NCBI GenBank assembly: GCA_934047225.1
Contig: OW203984.1
Coordinates: 8,813,201-8,877,200 of the forward strand
Direction of reading: 5' to 3'
Source of the DNA: Ypsolopha sequella
Taxonomy: Eukaryota; Arthropoda; Insecta; Lepidoptera; Ypsolophidae
Length of the DNA: 64,000 nt
This document shows, in pieces, positions 42,702-53,750 of the stretch (its first letter is position 1; each line of letters opens with the position of its first letter). Under the pieces are notes generated by a model. That model did not search any database. It saw only the letters and a list, made by a program, of their open reading frames with translations, and was not told the DNA's origin. Position numbers and translations under genes: made by a program.

Positions 42702-45700
42702 GTAAGTAAACGCCTATAATGTGGTACATACATGCATACATATACTTACGCCTGCCTCCCAGAGGCATAGGCAAGGCCAGGGGTGGTTTTGGGGGTTTGA
42801 ACATCCCCGAAAAATTAAAAATTTAACAACTCTACACCTGCTTTGACGTTTTCCGGGTCAACTGCCTCTTCTGCTAGCAGGTGCTGAAAGCGTTTTGCGT
42901 TTGCAAATATATTTTTACAAATATAATAACCCCCCCCCCCCGAAACTAAAACCTGGCTACGTCCATGCCCAGAGGGGTAGTTTTATGTTTTTTTCAAGAT
43001 TTTTGTATGATAGCACAGATTTCTGTTCCTAAATTTCAAATAAGTGTAACTGTACATAGACGACAAACCTACAATACGCTATCTTCTATAACATAATTTT
43101 TCAAAACAATAGCTGTCAAATAAATGTCATTCCATAAATATTTCACCATAAATGCAAGCGATAATATAGGTACTGTATGGTTTGCACTGCCACTAATTTG
43201 GCTGTTTTTTAATTTAAACTTCAACGTCTTATTTTTGTCTTCTTTTTGGATTAAATTGATCAATTTAAGTACCTACGTAATTTCAATAATTCTTTTTTTC
43301 GTCCTTTTATACCGATTTTATATGTATTTTAGAATTAACAGGAAGTGACGTAATCATATCAAGTTGACTGGTCGAATCCGTGTCACACTTTAGGAAGCGT
43401 TCAAGAAATATATTTTTTCGTATTGAAATGTGTGGTGATGACGTCACTGAAGGTCAAATGAAAGACATAACTTTTTTTAAATTTATAAAGGAGATGCACG
43501 CTTGTTTTAATATATGTCTATTTAGAAACTGTTAAGAAAGCTATTCCTCGAAACGGTTATCGAATCGTTCATGTTGGCGGAAAAAATGAGAGATAATATG
43601 AGGCGGCCCGTTTTATACTATTCTTACAACTTCGAGATGCAAGTGGAATTGTGCATCCATATATTCAATATGAATGAATGAATATGTTTATTTATTTCAA
43701 AGATAACTTAATCTAAATTCCTCCCACAAAACCAAGTAGAAATTTGATTTGTCTGTGGGGAGTCGCACTTAATTCTTTATCTATAATTAGGTTGGTAGTT
43801 ACTAAATTATAAGTAGGAAGGTGCAGTAATAGTAAATAATAAAATGCTAGTTTAATCTGTCAATTTTAATCTGTCAATGTGTAGAAGGTAAGTTTTATAT
43901 AACTTCGCGAATTTATTTTTATTTTGTTCAGATCATTAAAAAGTCTTCATAAATCTTCTAGATTTTACCCACGGCTCCACCCGTGCTGATGGAGTAAACA
44001 GCCTTTTATCTTGTAAACAGCCTTTTATCTTGTAAATAGCTTTTTATCTTGTAAACAGCCTTTTATCTTGTAAATAGCCTTTTATCTTGTAAACAGCCTT
44101 TTATCTTGTAAACAGCCTTTATCACATATAAAAAATTCCTCTCTTAGCAGATACCTGCGTGACCTGCGTCGTACAAGGGACCTATCAACCTTATTTCTAC
44201 AGACTTAATATAATTGTATAATATAATTAATACTAAGCACAAATAAATTATAAAAAATATTCATTCATAACAAAAACAATTCTCGAGTTTTGTTATTTCT
44301 TATACTAGTTAACTTGCAATTTGCATCCTTTTTTCAGGATCTCAAAGCCTATTTAGATGGATCGACACACGGTGTTATCTACATGAGTTTTGGAACCAAC
44401 GTTAACCCTTCCCAGCTGCCTCCAGAGAGGATCCAGATATTTACCAAAGTATTCTCCAGGTTACCTTATGATGTGCTCTGGAAGTGGGATAAAGATGATA
44501 TGGTGGGTAAACCCAGAAATATTAGACTGTCGAAATGGCTACCACAATCCGATCTCTTACGTAAGTAGTACACAATATTTATTGTGTTATATAATATAAA
44601 TTATTATTATGTTGTAATGTGGGTGAATACTCGCAACTTAATTTCTTTAAGGTCAAGGAATATTATCTTAATCCATACTATTTTATAAACGCGAAAGTGT
44701 GTTTGTAGGTTTGTCTGTCCTTTTTTCACGCAGCAACGGAGCACGGATCGACGTGATTTTTTGCATAGAGATTTTGCATTTTATGGGCCGGAGAGAGACA
44801 CATGCTACTTTATATCCCGGAAAAATGCAAACTGAAGCAGCGCAAGCGAAGTCGCGGGCAAAAGATAGTTACCTATAAAAATATACTTAGGTTAACATAC
44901 TCATTAATAAAACGTCACACTTCACAATATTTCATTTTCTCATGGATTTAAATTATCTGCGTTGAGAGTTAAAAATAATTTGGCCACAAAGAGTTCTGTA
45001 CCTATACAATACGAATGCGGAACCCTACAAAAGTTATGAAAAATAAAATAATGCATTGATTACTCATATTGTATTTTTAAGACAATATTTTTTATTTTTC
45101 TCACTTTTGTCTTGGAAATACTTTGAACAATTTCAAATTTTTCATATTTTTTTTACACCGTGATTTGTGGGCAAATTAATGCTATTTTTGTGCCAAATTT
45201 TATGAGGCTGTGACATACGGACGGACGGATGGACGGACAACGGAGTCTCATCATAAAGGTTCCTTTTGTACTCTTTAGGTACTACGGAACCCTAAAAACT
45301 TGTGCTTATTAATAATAATATCTTAAACCGGTTTTTCCCTAATAACGCGCGAACCGGTTATTTCCAATGAACATTACATATGTTTATTTATCTAGAGATT
45401 TAAATAAATGTTTTCAATGTTGTTACTGTTATGTTTTAAATATATTCTAAATTACCATCTCGCCCGCGGCTCTTCCTGCGTTTATTCAATCTTCGCCCCG
45501 ATTTCGGCTGGGCTGTTATTTTATAAACACTCCAAATAGTCTATTTGTTTACCAAGGTCACTACGATGATAGTAAAGAAAATTGTATCCAAATCCGTTGA
45601 GTGGTTCTCGAGTTAAAACGGAACAGATAGACATACATCAGACAGACAGAAAAGCGCGCAAACAGACAGATACACAAAATTTGTAAAAATATTATTTTTA

Positions 45701-48700
45701 GCCCCGGTTTAGTACTAAAATAACCAAATTCATTTTATGTTTCATAAAAATATTCAGTTATAGACACGACATTTTAACACTTTATTTGCGAATGCCTCAT
45801 TTGTATAAAAATGTTGTAAAGGTCATGCTAGAGGTAGTTAAGAGGATGGTATACCCTAGCAACTTTTTTACTACATTTCCAGCACAATAAGTCTAATGGC
45901 AAAGACCTTATTTGCTTTTCATAGAGGCGATTACATGGTGGCTCTTTTGCCTCTTTTTCTTGGACGCGTAATACTAGTGACCACGCAGCGAAACAACAAA
46001 TTTGTGTGTTTTTAGCTAATACTGAAATATTTTGTAGGGAAAAAAATATTAGATTTAGGTAGAATCCCTTCATATTTCTATTAACTATTTTATAAAAAAA
46101 ACCAAATTGATCTCTTAACCGCGTATTTGAAACGAACGTTTGAAAATCAAAAAAAATAATAAATCTTAATACAATGTTTATAGGTGGAATCCCTAGATCA
46201 AAAATCAATAAATCAAATATGTTTTCTTTAATATGAGGAGAGACCTAGTTTCTTCCAATGAACCCTTGAAAACCTGGTGTTGTTGATGTTCTAACGTCAG
46301 GTGTCCCGTTAAAGCCAAAACTCAAGGGCTCTAAGTCCTTCACGATAATCTGATCTCATAATTGTTTTTTTGCAGGTCATCCAAAAATAAGATTGTTTAT
46401 AACGCAAGCGGGCTTACAATCTACTGACGAAGCAATTACTGCCGGAGTACCGCTCATAGCTTTCCCGATGCTCGGCGACCAATGGTACAATGCTGAGAAG
46501 TATGTGTACCACAATATTGGCATGAAGTTAGATTTGGAGACCATGACAGAAGATGTCTTGGAAGAGTCTATTAAAACTGTTATTGAAGATGATCGGTACG
46601 TCATTACATGAATATTTAGTAGAATCTAGATCCACGTGGACGTTTTTAATTAAAAGATAAAGTTATCTTTAATTGACTACACCGTTCATTATAATAAACA
46701 TATTATTTAGGTTGGATGAAAACACTTAAGCTACTTTTTGCATAAATTATATTTACGATTTACTCTGTCCAACCGGTTTCACTATTAAAGCATTATTAAG
46801 GGCTATATACTTTTATAATTATAATTTTTATACCTACGTTTGTTTGCTCAAAACTTTGATACATCGACACCAAGAAGACACAAATTCTTTGATCATGCAG
46901 CGTCGAGTACAGTGGAGACCACATCAAGCTATACACTTACAGTACGACATTAGCCCCTACAGAGAAGAATATAAGATAGGTACAAAGTCCAATGTGTCTT
47001 ACTTGATGCGGTCTCCACTGTACTTCCAAGACACTGCGTATGATACGGAGCCCAGCATGACTGGCTGCCTAGTGGCAGTTCTTATTGCGGCGGGGAGCTT
47101 GAACTGCTCGTGACTGCACACGCTGTTTATCTGACAGACGCGTTATTAATAAATAATGTACTTATTTATAATCACATAGTTTCAAAAATGGCGTGCGTAT
47201 ATTTGTGCAATATATTTGAACAAACAAACTGTACGTATATAAAAAAAACAAAAACATATCTTCGCGTTATGAATCCAAAAACGAGAGTCAGGTGTGTTTC
47301 CAAGTGTGAACTGCAATGTCACTTGTCAGCGACTCGTATCTATTGGTCTGTGGTCGGTCACCAACGATTATTACGCCCCAAACATGATGGTTTGTGAGCC
47401 CTGTATCACCGTACAACGGGAGACCAACAGCGTGCGTTCTGAAGTACGCAGACATCTGTGACTCAGACTGAAACGAACATATACCTATATATGACTATGG
47501 CGCTACGGAAAAAAAAACACACTTTCAGAACTTGCATGTCCACTTCAGTAAATATATATAATGTATTATTTTGATAAAATAGTATATTATTTTTGGAATC
47601 TTTTTCTAGGGATCTTGTAAACAGAAACGCGATTGGAGAAATTCGGCTCGATAAAAATATTTGAGGTCATCGAAATAATTTCGATGTTTGAGGTCTTTTT
47701 CGACACCATTTCTCCTGGTTTGACAATTTAGAATGACATATGGGCTACGATTAAACTTTATTAGATGGGTTTTCATAATATCTAGGACCTAGTCAAACGA
47801 AATTTTGATAGCAACTTGAGTACATTTTATATTAATAAAAAACGAACATTTTGCTTTCCTCGAATCCATCCCTCTCGCACTGAGGGTTTTTTTGCATATC
47901 GTCGCCTTGGAACAACAGAGTTCTAAATGACTAAACAAAAACTTTACAGGAAAGCTAATTATAAATATGGATGGGTATCATAAGATCAGCAGTAACACCC
48001 AAGTGTTTTTAATCATTCATGACATGGAATTCGTATGTACTGTGAACTAAATTTAATATTATAGAGTAACAGGGACGCTTAAACATTTACATATCGCCTT
48101 AAGGCGATTACCATCGCCAAATTAGCAGCTCGATATTTGTCACTACAAATATCAACGGAAACGACATTGAAATAACGTTCATATCAGCGCGCAATGCATA
48201 GTGGCTGTTACGACGCTCGCTGCGTCCTTGATAGAGCGAAATAGGGGAAAATTATACTTTTCACTTGGACGTGATTACTCGATTGAATAATCTTATGTTA
48301 TATTTATAGCTATAAAGTTTATCTATTTATCAAAGCATAGATGAATTCAATCGGCCAAGCAACTCAGGAGCAGTAGCGAATTTGAGGTCAAAAAACACCA
48401 TTCAGTAAAAACAAAAATTCATGTAGAAGTGTTGGTGGTATGAAAAAGAAAACTGTTGCATATGTTGTGTAAGAGTTGATTATTCATAATACATTTTTTC
48501 ATTATTTTTGGTTTGGCCACAAACGAGGAGTAGGCTTTAGAAAGTACCCATTTAAGTACACTAAGTGCCCTGAGTATCTGTACACGAAATTCGTATGGGC
48601 TAACGACACTTACACACGTAACGCTCGCAGGAGGCATTTAAATCTAATGATCGTTCCAACACATAAAACAACCGGTTTTAGAGGCAGCTTCAAATATGCG

Positions 48701-49682
48701 GCTTCAAAAATTTGGAACGATCTGCCACCACCCCTGCGGGAGAATATTACGTCTTTCACTTTTAAGAAGCATCTGAAGAAAAATCTGCTTGAAAAACAAA
48801 TAGATGAGATAAAAAGCCGCTTTAAATAATACATTCCATTGCCTGACTCAATATTTGCCTATGGTTCGCTGTGCAACATTTTTAATTATTTAAAATTTGT
48901 AATTACTTTCTATAAACTATGATGTTAAGAATATCAATTAACGTTTTTTTTTTTCTTTTTTTGTTCATTAATGTATTCATGTTATTTTATTATTTCTATT
49001 TTTAAATGTAATGCATGCTATATTTATATAATAATGTTAAATCTTTTTTCCCAATATTCTACCCGCATATGTGCATATTCTGCGAGAACGGGGACAAGCT
49101 GAAAATCAGCGCTGTGAAGACCAATTTATTTTTCTATCACAGCATATAGCTGAGCTCGTTCCTTTTTGTCGCATTCTTTTTAAAACAAATTTCTGTGTGA
49201 TATAATTATGTTTGAAAGACAAATAAATAATTTCAATTTCAATTTCAATTTCATTTGGCAATAGTAAGGCCCTTAATCTGAACCACGGGGATTGAACGTG
49301 GGCTCTGGGAAAGACCTCTGGTTTAGCAGGTGAGCGCGTATCCCTCCGCCACAGAAGCGGTCAATACGTATAGGCACTTTAATCATTATCATAATTTTAT
49401 TTCAGATATCGTCGCAACATCGTCCGCCTTGGTCAGCTCATGAAGGACCAGCCTCAAAAACCCTTAGAACGTGCAGTGTGGTGGACAGAGTACGTCATAC
49501 GTCATCGTGGAGCCAAACATCTTCGGTCTCCAGCTGCTAACATATCCTGGGCAGAATACCTCATGTTGGATGTGATAGCTGTGATGATTTCAGCATTTGT
49601 TGTATGTTTGGGCGTTATGGTGGCAGTAGGCAATGTGCTTTGGAAGATGGTAGGGAGCAGTGTAAAGTTGAAAAAGAACTAA
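41865..49682 (+). CDS. UGT: UDP-glycosyltransferase, four exons, 518 aa, complete
   Basis: The enzyme transfers sugar from a UDP-sugar to small lipophilic molecules such as xenobiotics, pigments or hormones, in the ER lumen. Exons: 41865-42701, 44338-44560, 46376-46595, 49406-49682; phases 0, 1 and 2 match at all three junctions and yield one 518-codon frame, the usual family length. Visible: signal peptide (1-20), catalytic His37 in SISHQVVFRPL, Glu141 in DLIFTEAM near the usual Asp position, UGT signature FITQAGLQS..GDQ at 361-389, C-terminal membrane helix (about 482-505) and a KLKKN tail that fits a KxKxx ER-retrieval signal. The ATG at 41865 is the first in frame. Sequence style suggests the lepidopteran UGT33/UGT40 type; the exact family is not certain. 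No defect was seen. Confidence 0.95.
43433..43620 (+). repeat. GATGACGTCACTGAAG repeat, copy 1
   Basis: Matches 53582-53750 in the same orientation: GGTGATGACGTCACTGAAGG, ATGCACGCTTGTTTTAA, AACGGTTATCGAATCGTT. About 75-80 percent alike by eye. Unknown family. Confidence 0.7.
43996..44123 (+). repeat. 19-bp minisatellite in UGT intron 1, about 6.6 copies
   Basis: The unit AAACAGCCTTTTATCTTGT is repeated without spacers; two units have AAATAG instead of AAACAG and one has an extra T. No spacers, so not a CRISPR array. Confidence 0.95.
44338..44560 (+). other. UGT: UGT exon 2
   Basis: Residues 280-353 plus the first base of codon 354. Includes DGSTHGVIYMSFGTNV, the start of the C-terminal UDP-sugar-binding half. 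The acceptor is TTTTTTCAG, the donor GTAAGT at 44561. Confidence 0.95.
44561..46375 (+). other. UGT intron 2 with dispersed repeats
   Basis: 1815 bp, GTAAGT..TTTTTTGCAG. It contains the GCGGGCAAAAG repeat (44675-44875), the 3' end of a GGGTTCCGTAC repeat (45195-45298) and another repeat end near 45460-45640 (CCGTTGAGTGGTTCTCGAGT). No gene inside. Confidence 0.85.
44675..44875 (+). repeat. Dispersed repeat, second copy of the 34881 type
   Basis: Shares TTTTTTCACGCAGCAACGG, ATGGGCCGGAGAGAGACA and GAAGTCGCGGGCAAAAG with 34881-35030. Confidence 0.75.
46376..46595 (+). other. UGT: UGT exon 3
   Basis: Completes codon 354, encodes 355-426 and the first two bases of codon 427. Carries the family signature motif. 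The donor GTACGT at 46596 is a weaker match to consensus than the other two; reading on past it meets TGA at 46609. Confidence 0.95.
46892..47046. repeat. Imperfect long hairpin in UGT intron 3
   Basis: GTACAGTGGAGACCACATCA and CTTGATGCGGTCTCCACTGT pair with one mismatch over 22 bases. Pairing continues outward (GCAGCGTC/GACACTGC) and, with gaps, inward. The loop is about 60-85 bases, too large for a classical pre-miRNA. An 89-codon frame spans it, with no family resemblance. It may be a MITE remnant. Confidence 0.6.
47281..47425 (-). repeat. SINE body fragment
   Basis: The complement contains ACAGGGCTCACAAACC, GTTTGGGGCGTAATAA and TCGGTTGGTGACCG-like segments and ends in TTGGAAACACACCTGAC, matching the diverged body order of the SINE at 56803. 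Confidence 0.5.
48105..48285 (-). repeat. GTGAAAAGTATTATTTTC family, single arm, inverted
   Basis: GACATTGAAATAACGTTCAT, CGCGCAATGCATAGTGGC and AAAATTATACTTTTCACTTG match the left arm of 24950-25885. Confidence 0.7.
48515..49255 (+). mobile_element. 5'-truncated LINE, RT C-terminus plus 3' tail
   Basis: An open frame to TAA at 48829 has the C-terminal look of CR1/Jockey-type ORF2 (RRRHLNLMIVPTHKTTGFRG, then SKIWNDLPPPLRENITSFTF). About 400 bases of 3' UTR follow and end in a short (AATTTC)n microsatellite at about 49228-49252, the typical LINE 3' terminus. The first 35 bases (AAACGAGGAGTAGGCTTTAG) instead match the 3' part of the repeat at 18680, giving a chimeric 5' junction. It inserted in sense orientation in the UGT intron. 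Confidence 0.75.
49280..49365 (-). repeat. tRNA-like SINE head
   Basis: On the minus strand: CTTCTGTGGCGGAGGGATAC (A-box region) and GTTCAATCCCCGTGG (B-box region), with no proper cloverleaf. It lies only about 40 bases before the exon 4 acceptor. Confidence 0.5.
49406..49682 (+). other. UGT: UGT exon 4
   Basis: Completes codon 427 and encodes 428-518 plus TAA: end of the catalytic half (ERAVWWTEYVIRHRGAKHLR), membrane helix and basic tail. No AATAAA was found within the next 400 bases, so the poly(A) site is not located. Confidence 0.95.
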
Positions 49683-49832
49683 GGTAAATTTTGTTAGGCG
49701 CTAGATTTACAAAGTGTAAGGCCGTCATAACTTACAAAGTGTTTATATTGTGTAAGTTATGAAGGCCTGGTCCATGGGACCCAACAATCCTTTTATGTGA
49801 TTTCACAGAGAATAGTGATTTTGAACCTAAGG

Positions 49833-50768
49833 TTAAACGTCAATAGCTTAGCGCAAAATGCATGACTTAACTTTGTTTTTGTTGTTTAGAAGTTAAAAAT
49901 ATTAACACCTTTTTGTATTTTTATTTATTTATTTATTGTTCCTTAAATTAATACAAATCTTATCCTTAAATAAGTATCTAGACAATAGAGAAATGTTTCG
50001 TAAGAATTATTTTAACTTATCAGGATAGTCCGATGGCAGCTATGCTAGTGTTAACTTAACCTTTGGGTATGTGGCAATTGATTGTGGAATTACTTCAGTA
50101 TTAGTAAGGTTTATAAAGCATGAGTTCGAAGTTTAATGCACAATTTGTCAATCTTGTTCAAACAAAGTTAAAACAGCATTTTAAGTTGGTTTTGACAAGA
50201 TCATGACTAATCGTGTAAACAATTTCAAACTCTTAATTTATAATCCTTATGTACTAATACTGAACTATTGGCTTCAATTACCACAGACCAAAATGCTTTT
50301 AAATTTTTTTCAATGCAAGTGCTCGGAAAGGCCCACTTTTTATGCATCAAAACCGAACAGAAAGTCGATTGTTTTGCCCTAGGGCTTTATTATTATTATT
50401 TTTTTAATTTATTTCTAATGGTTGGCTAACCTGCAGCCTTTCTTGTGTACCATAGATGTTATACTTTTTTCCACTGTTTAACGGCTCTGGATACAATCCT
50501 TTTGAGCCAATCATAATTTAAAGTTCACGAGATTATAATTTGTTTTCATTTCCTCACACTATGCATTGAAAAACGTAGTATGATACACGGGCGTCAAAGC
50601 AATAAATTACTCGGTTACGTTTAAAACACTCGCTACGCTCGTGTTTTAAATCGTCCTCGTGATTTATTCCTTTTCGCCCTCGTAGCATAAACGACTATTA
50701 TTCCTTTACAAAAAGAACAAAGTTAAGTTATATACTTTGCGCTAAGCGACTGACGTTTAACTTTAAGT
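49833..50768. mobile_element. GGTTAAACG foldback split by the 400-bp element
   Basis: The ends TAAGGTTAAACGTCAATAGC and AAGCGACTGACGTTTAACTT pair. The arms continue through GCATGACTTAACTTTGTTTT and the central GTCAATCTTGTTCAAACAAA hairpin. The TAGTTTATGCTAC element (50304-50702) lies inside the right arm, hence is younger. Confidence 0.8.
50304..50702 (-). repeat. About 400-bp TAGTTTATGCTAC element, copy 3
   Basis: Inverted relative of 12474-12867 and 28798-29225, with all landmarks present (CGACTTTCTGTTCGGTTTTG as complement, CAATGCATAGTGTGAGG, the CpG palindrome). Its insertion inside the foldback gives both ends independently. Confidence 0.85.
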
Positions 50769-52029
50769 GTATTCTAAGAAATTCTAGATTAGAACACTCG
50801 CTTTTTGCGCTGCCAGTACGCATAATCAGTGAATTTTCGAGGTTTTTCTGGATATTCCGAAAAATTATTTGGTGTTGGCATTTTTTAATTTTACATCTGA
50901 AAATAAACATGTTTTCTTGGTATAGCAGTTATTTCAGACATAAAACTCCAACCGCTTACATAAAAAACGTATTTATAACTTAAAATAACTTAATAAAATA
51001 ACTAAGCGAAAAAAGCGTAGTGCGAGAGGGTAAAAGAGAAAAAAGAATATATATATATGTTTATAAAAAAAGAATAGCTAGCAAAATTTGAAACTCTATA
51101 TATTGTTAAAATCCATCAAATAAAATATATTTTTCTGTACATGTTTCCTATTCGTCAAACAAGGAGAAAAAGTGTGTTGAAGACATCATTTCATTAATTA
51201 TTTCCATTATCCAAAAATTTTTGCCAAAGTCAAAACCCTAGATTATAAAGTCAAAATGCATATGCTTACGAGTTTTTTTTTGTGTATTTCATGAAATGCA
51301 CAGAAATAAAGCAGCCCTAGTTATTTAAATAGTACCTTAAAAAGGCGCCATTTTGAAAAATATGTAAAATATATCGCGTAAAATGAGTCCAATGTTGGCT
51401 ATATTATAATGAAAACTGTCTTTAAAACGAAAAGATAAAAAAACATTTCTGTGAGTTACATTAATCAGGTAAGTAACTCAACATATTTAAAAACACTAGA
51501 AATATCAAAGGTAAGGCCTGAAGATACAAGGATCTTAAATCGGGACGAAAATAAACTAAAGTTTGACATTCCGACTTTAGATGATAGTAAATAATGAAAA
51601 AATGTTAATCCCACTTTCTGCTGTACAAGATGAAGAATTTGATAATAAAAAAAATGCTGTATTTTATATTTGCTTCAGAATAAAATCAGAAATTTCAAGA
51701 AAATAGTATTGCCGCATTCATTTTAGTGATGGTTATTAAATTTGAAATATAATAACAACGACAAAACATAATTCAGTTCTGTACAACACGACAAATAAGA
51801 AGTTAAAAAAAAACAGTTTTTTCGATACGGTTTATAATTTTTCTACATAACGTAAAAATGTTGCAACAAAAAAACAAAATAACTGAAGTTTTGCGTATGC
51901 GGCATTTGATTAGAATGAGATAGACAGCTTCAGAGCAGGACTGCAAGACTTATTCCAAAGGGCTTTCGATCCTTTAAAATGTATGGACTGAAATTATTTT
52001 GTATCCTACTCACAAATACTGTTAACATA
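50769..52029. other. Intergenic stretch, no gene recognised
   Basis: AT-rich with many A runs. No supported features. Confidence 0.3.
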
Positions 52030-52215
52030 CACGTAAGTGAAGAGCGGTTTCGCAGCCGGATTGTGATAAACCCGCCTTTTTCTAATTAATCGAAACACTT
52101 GTATTATGTGTGCTGCCATCGCAAAGTTTCCATTTGTTTCTGCAAACTAGAATTTAAATAATGTTTTGAAATTCTAATTTACAGAAACCAATGAAAACTT
52201 ATATCGGTATAACTG
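52030..52215. repeat. Partial copy of the 221-541 MITE
   Basis: GCGGTTTCGCAGCCGGATTG, TTTTTCTAATTAATCGAAAC and CATCGCAAAGTTTCCATTTG match the loop and right arm of 221-541. The left arm is reduced to a short ACAGAAACCAATGAAAACTT. Confidence 0.7.
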
Positions 52216-53385
52216 GATATTACTGGCTATAACTGGATACAGTGAGTTATCGTTGGTTATAATTATAATAATTCAAATAATAATAAGACAGAAATCGTAT
52301 CTAGTTATACCTATTTATATCAAAAAAACGAGAGAAGTCGTGGGAAACCCGGTTGGGACGAAGTTCCTTTCGCTTTATAATATGCCCTTTTGCCCGCAGC
52401 AAGTGTTTACGGAGCATCCTAGGTTTTTTAAACTGTGTCCAGTTTTTTAAAATTTCCACTACGTCCACCGACCTTGGTTGAAATTCATAGGTTTTTTTTC
52501 CGATAAGACAAAAAAGATACAAAAAGCAAGCAATCATTATTTAGCAAAAAACAAGGCACTAACTACTTGTTATTTGTGCTTCGTCATGTTCTATTGTAGA
52601 AATTGACGCTCGTCCATTTTTGTACCATACTACGAAATATTAAGAACGAATCGTGGATAAACGGAATGACTCTAGCTAGATACTCGTAGTATCTACAGCA
52701 CAATCATATGCAAGCACTTACATACAAGTGGATAATGTGTAATGTATGACTACCTATCTTATTTACGTAGTTACTCGTAAAATAGCTGCAAATAATGCTA
52801 CTAGATCATAAGGCAAGCTTAATTTGATGTTTTTTCACCGTAATAGTCATGTGTAGAGGGCCTCTTTTTGTAGATTGAAATGTATAAATATAAAATAATA
52901 AAACTAGCCATTATCCCAGTCTATTTCTCAGTTGTTTTTAAAACTTCAATTTGCTATTTTTGCATGCTTTTTCGAATAAATATATCGATTTAATAAAATG
53001 CAAAGAAAATAAAAAAAAAACGTGTTTTTAAACCGACTTTACCTATAAGTATTTCTATCTACTCCCATATAGTAAGGTAATTGCAACATCAAAAGCAGTT
53101 TTCTAAGAACCTACATTGATTATCCGATGTTACAATATTACATTAAAACACCGCGATTCTGCGCTGTGATTGGTCCCATTTATTATAACACAGCTAGAGA
53201 GCCAATCAACAACAGAGACGAGAAAATAAGTCCTGGCCATGCCCCTTTTATTTGGATTGGCCTTTTAAATCAGCATTACTGGGGCGACGCACCCGAGGTT
53301 CATGAACGAGTGTTCTTTTTCTTATTTTTCGTAAAAATGTTAGTTGAAAATATTGTAAGTAAAGACGATATTTTTGATGGTCGAA
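52216..53385. other. Intergenic stretch, no gene recognised
   Basis: Short frames only, overlapping on both strands. No repeats with matches in the window were noted. Confidence 0.25.
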
Positions 53386-53387
53386 GA

Positions 53388-53530
53388 TAATGTATTATGT
53401 GCAACTGAACATAATTAGACATTAAGACACTCGTACAAAACTATTACGAAACTCACTTCGTTCGTTTTGTAAGCAAGCACTCGTGTCCTAATGTCTCAAA
53501 TTATGTTACAGTTGCACAAAATACTATCTT
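53388..53530. mobile_element. Palindromic MITE
   Basis: TGTATTATGTGCAACTGAAC pairs with GTTACAGTTGCACAAAATAC, and the arms go on through ATAATTAGACATTAAGACAC and GTGTCCTAATGTCTCAAATT. The central loop contains a CACTTCGTTCG motif. Confidence 0.8.
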
Positions 53531-53581
53531 ACTTGAGACTTCAGGATGTGTTTAGGAAAAATAAAATATATGCCTACGGAA

Positions 53582-53750
53582 ATGGGTGATGACGTCACTG
53601 AAGATCAAAATAAAGACATCGCCTTTTTTCATTTAAAAAAGGTATGCACGCTTATTTTAAAATCTGTCTACCAAACTGTTACGGAATGCTTTTCTTTGAA
53701 ACGTTTTTCGAATCGTTAATTTTGACGAGAATAAGAAGAGGCCTTTTCGT
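53582..53750 (+). repeat. GATGACGTCACTGAAG repeat, copy 2
   Basis: Partner of 43433-43620 in the UGT intron; landmarks TGATGACGTCACTGAAGATC, ATGCACGCTTATTTTAA and TTTTTCGAATCGTTAA. Confidence 0.7.

Larger units (their letters stand above)
42702..44337 (+). other. UGT intron 1 with repeat pieces
   Basis: 1636 bp, GTAAGT..TTTTTTCAG. It contains a 13-base C run at 42931, a repeat fragment shared with 53582-53750, a TGACGTCA at 43439 and a 19-bp minisatellite at its 3' end. Confidence 0.9.
46596..49405 (+). other. UGT intron 3 with LINE, SINE and hairpin
   Basis: 2810 bp, GTACGT..TTATTTCAG. It contains an imperfect hairpin (46898-47040), a SINE fragment (47281-47425), a GTGAAAAGTATTATTTTC-family arm (48105-48285), a LINE 3' end (48515-49255) and a tRNA-like SINE head (49280-49365). 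Confidence 0.85.

Noticed and set aside
43996..44123. CRISPR array
   Set aside because: The 19-bp units are directly adjacent with no spacers, in a eukaryotic intron.
47110..47397. 95-codon plus-strand frame
   Set aside because: Its 3' half coincides with a SINE body fragment on the opposite strand; no protein features.
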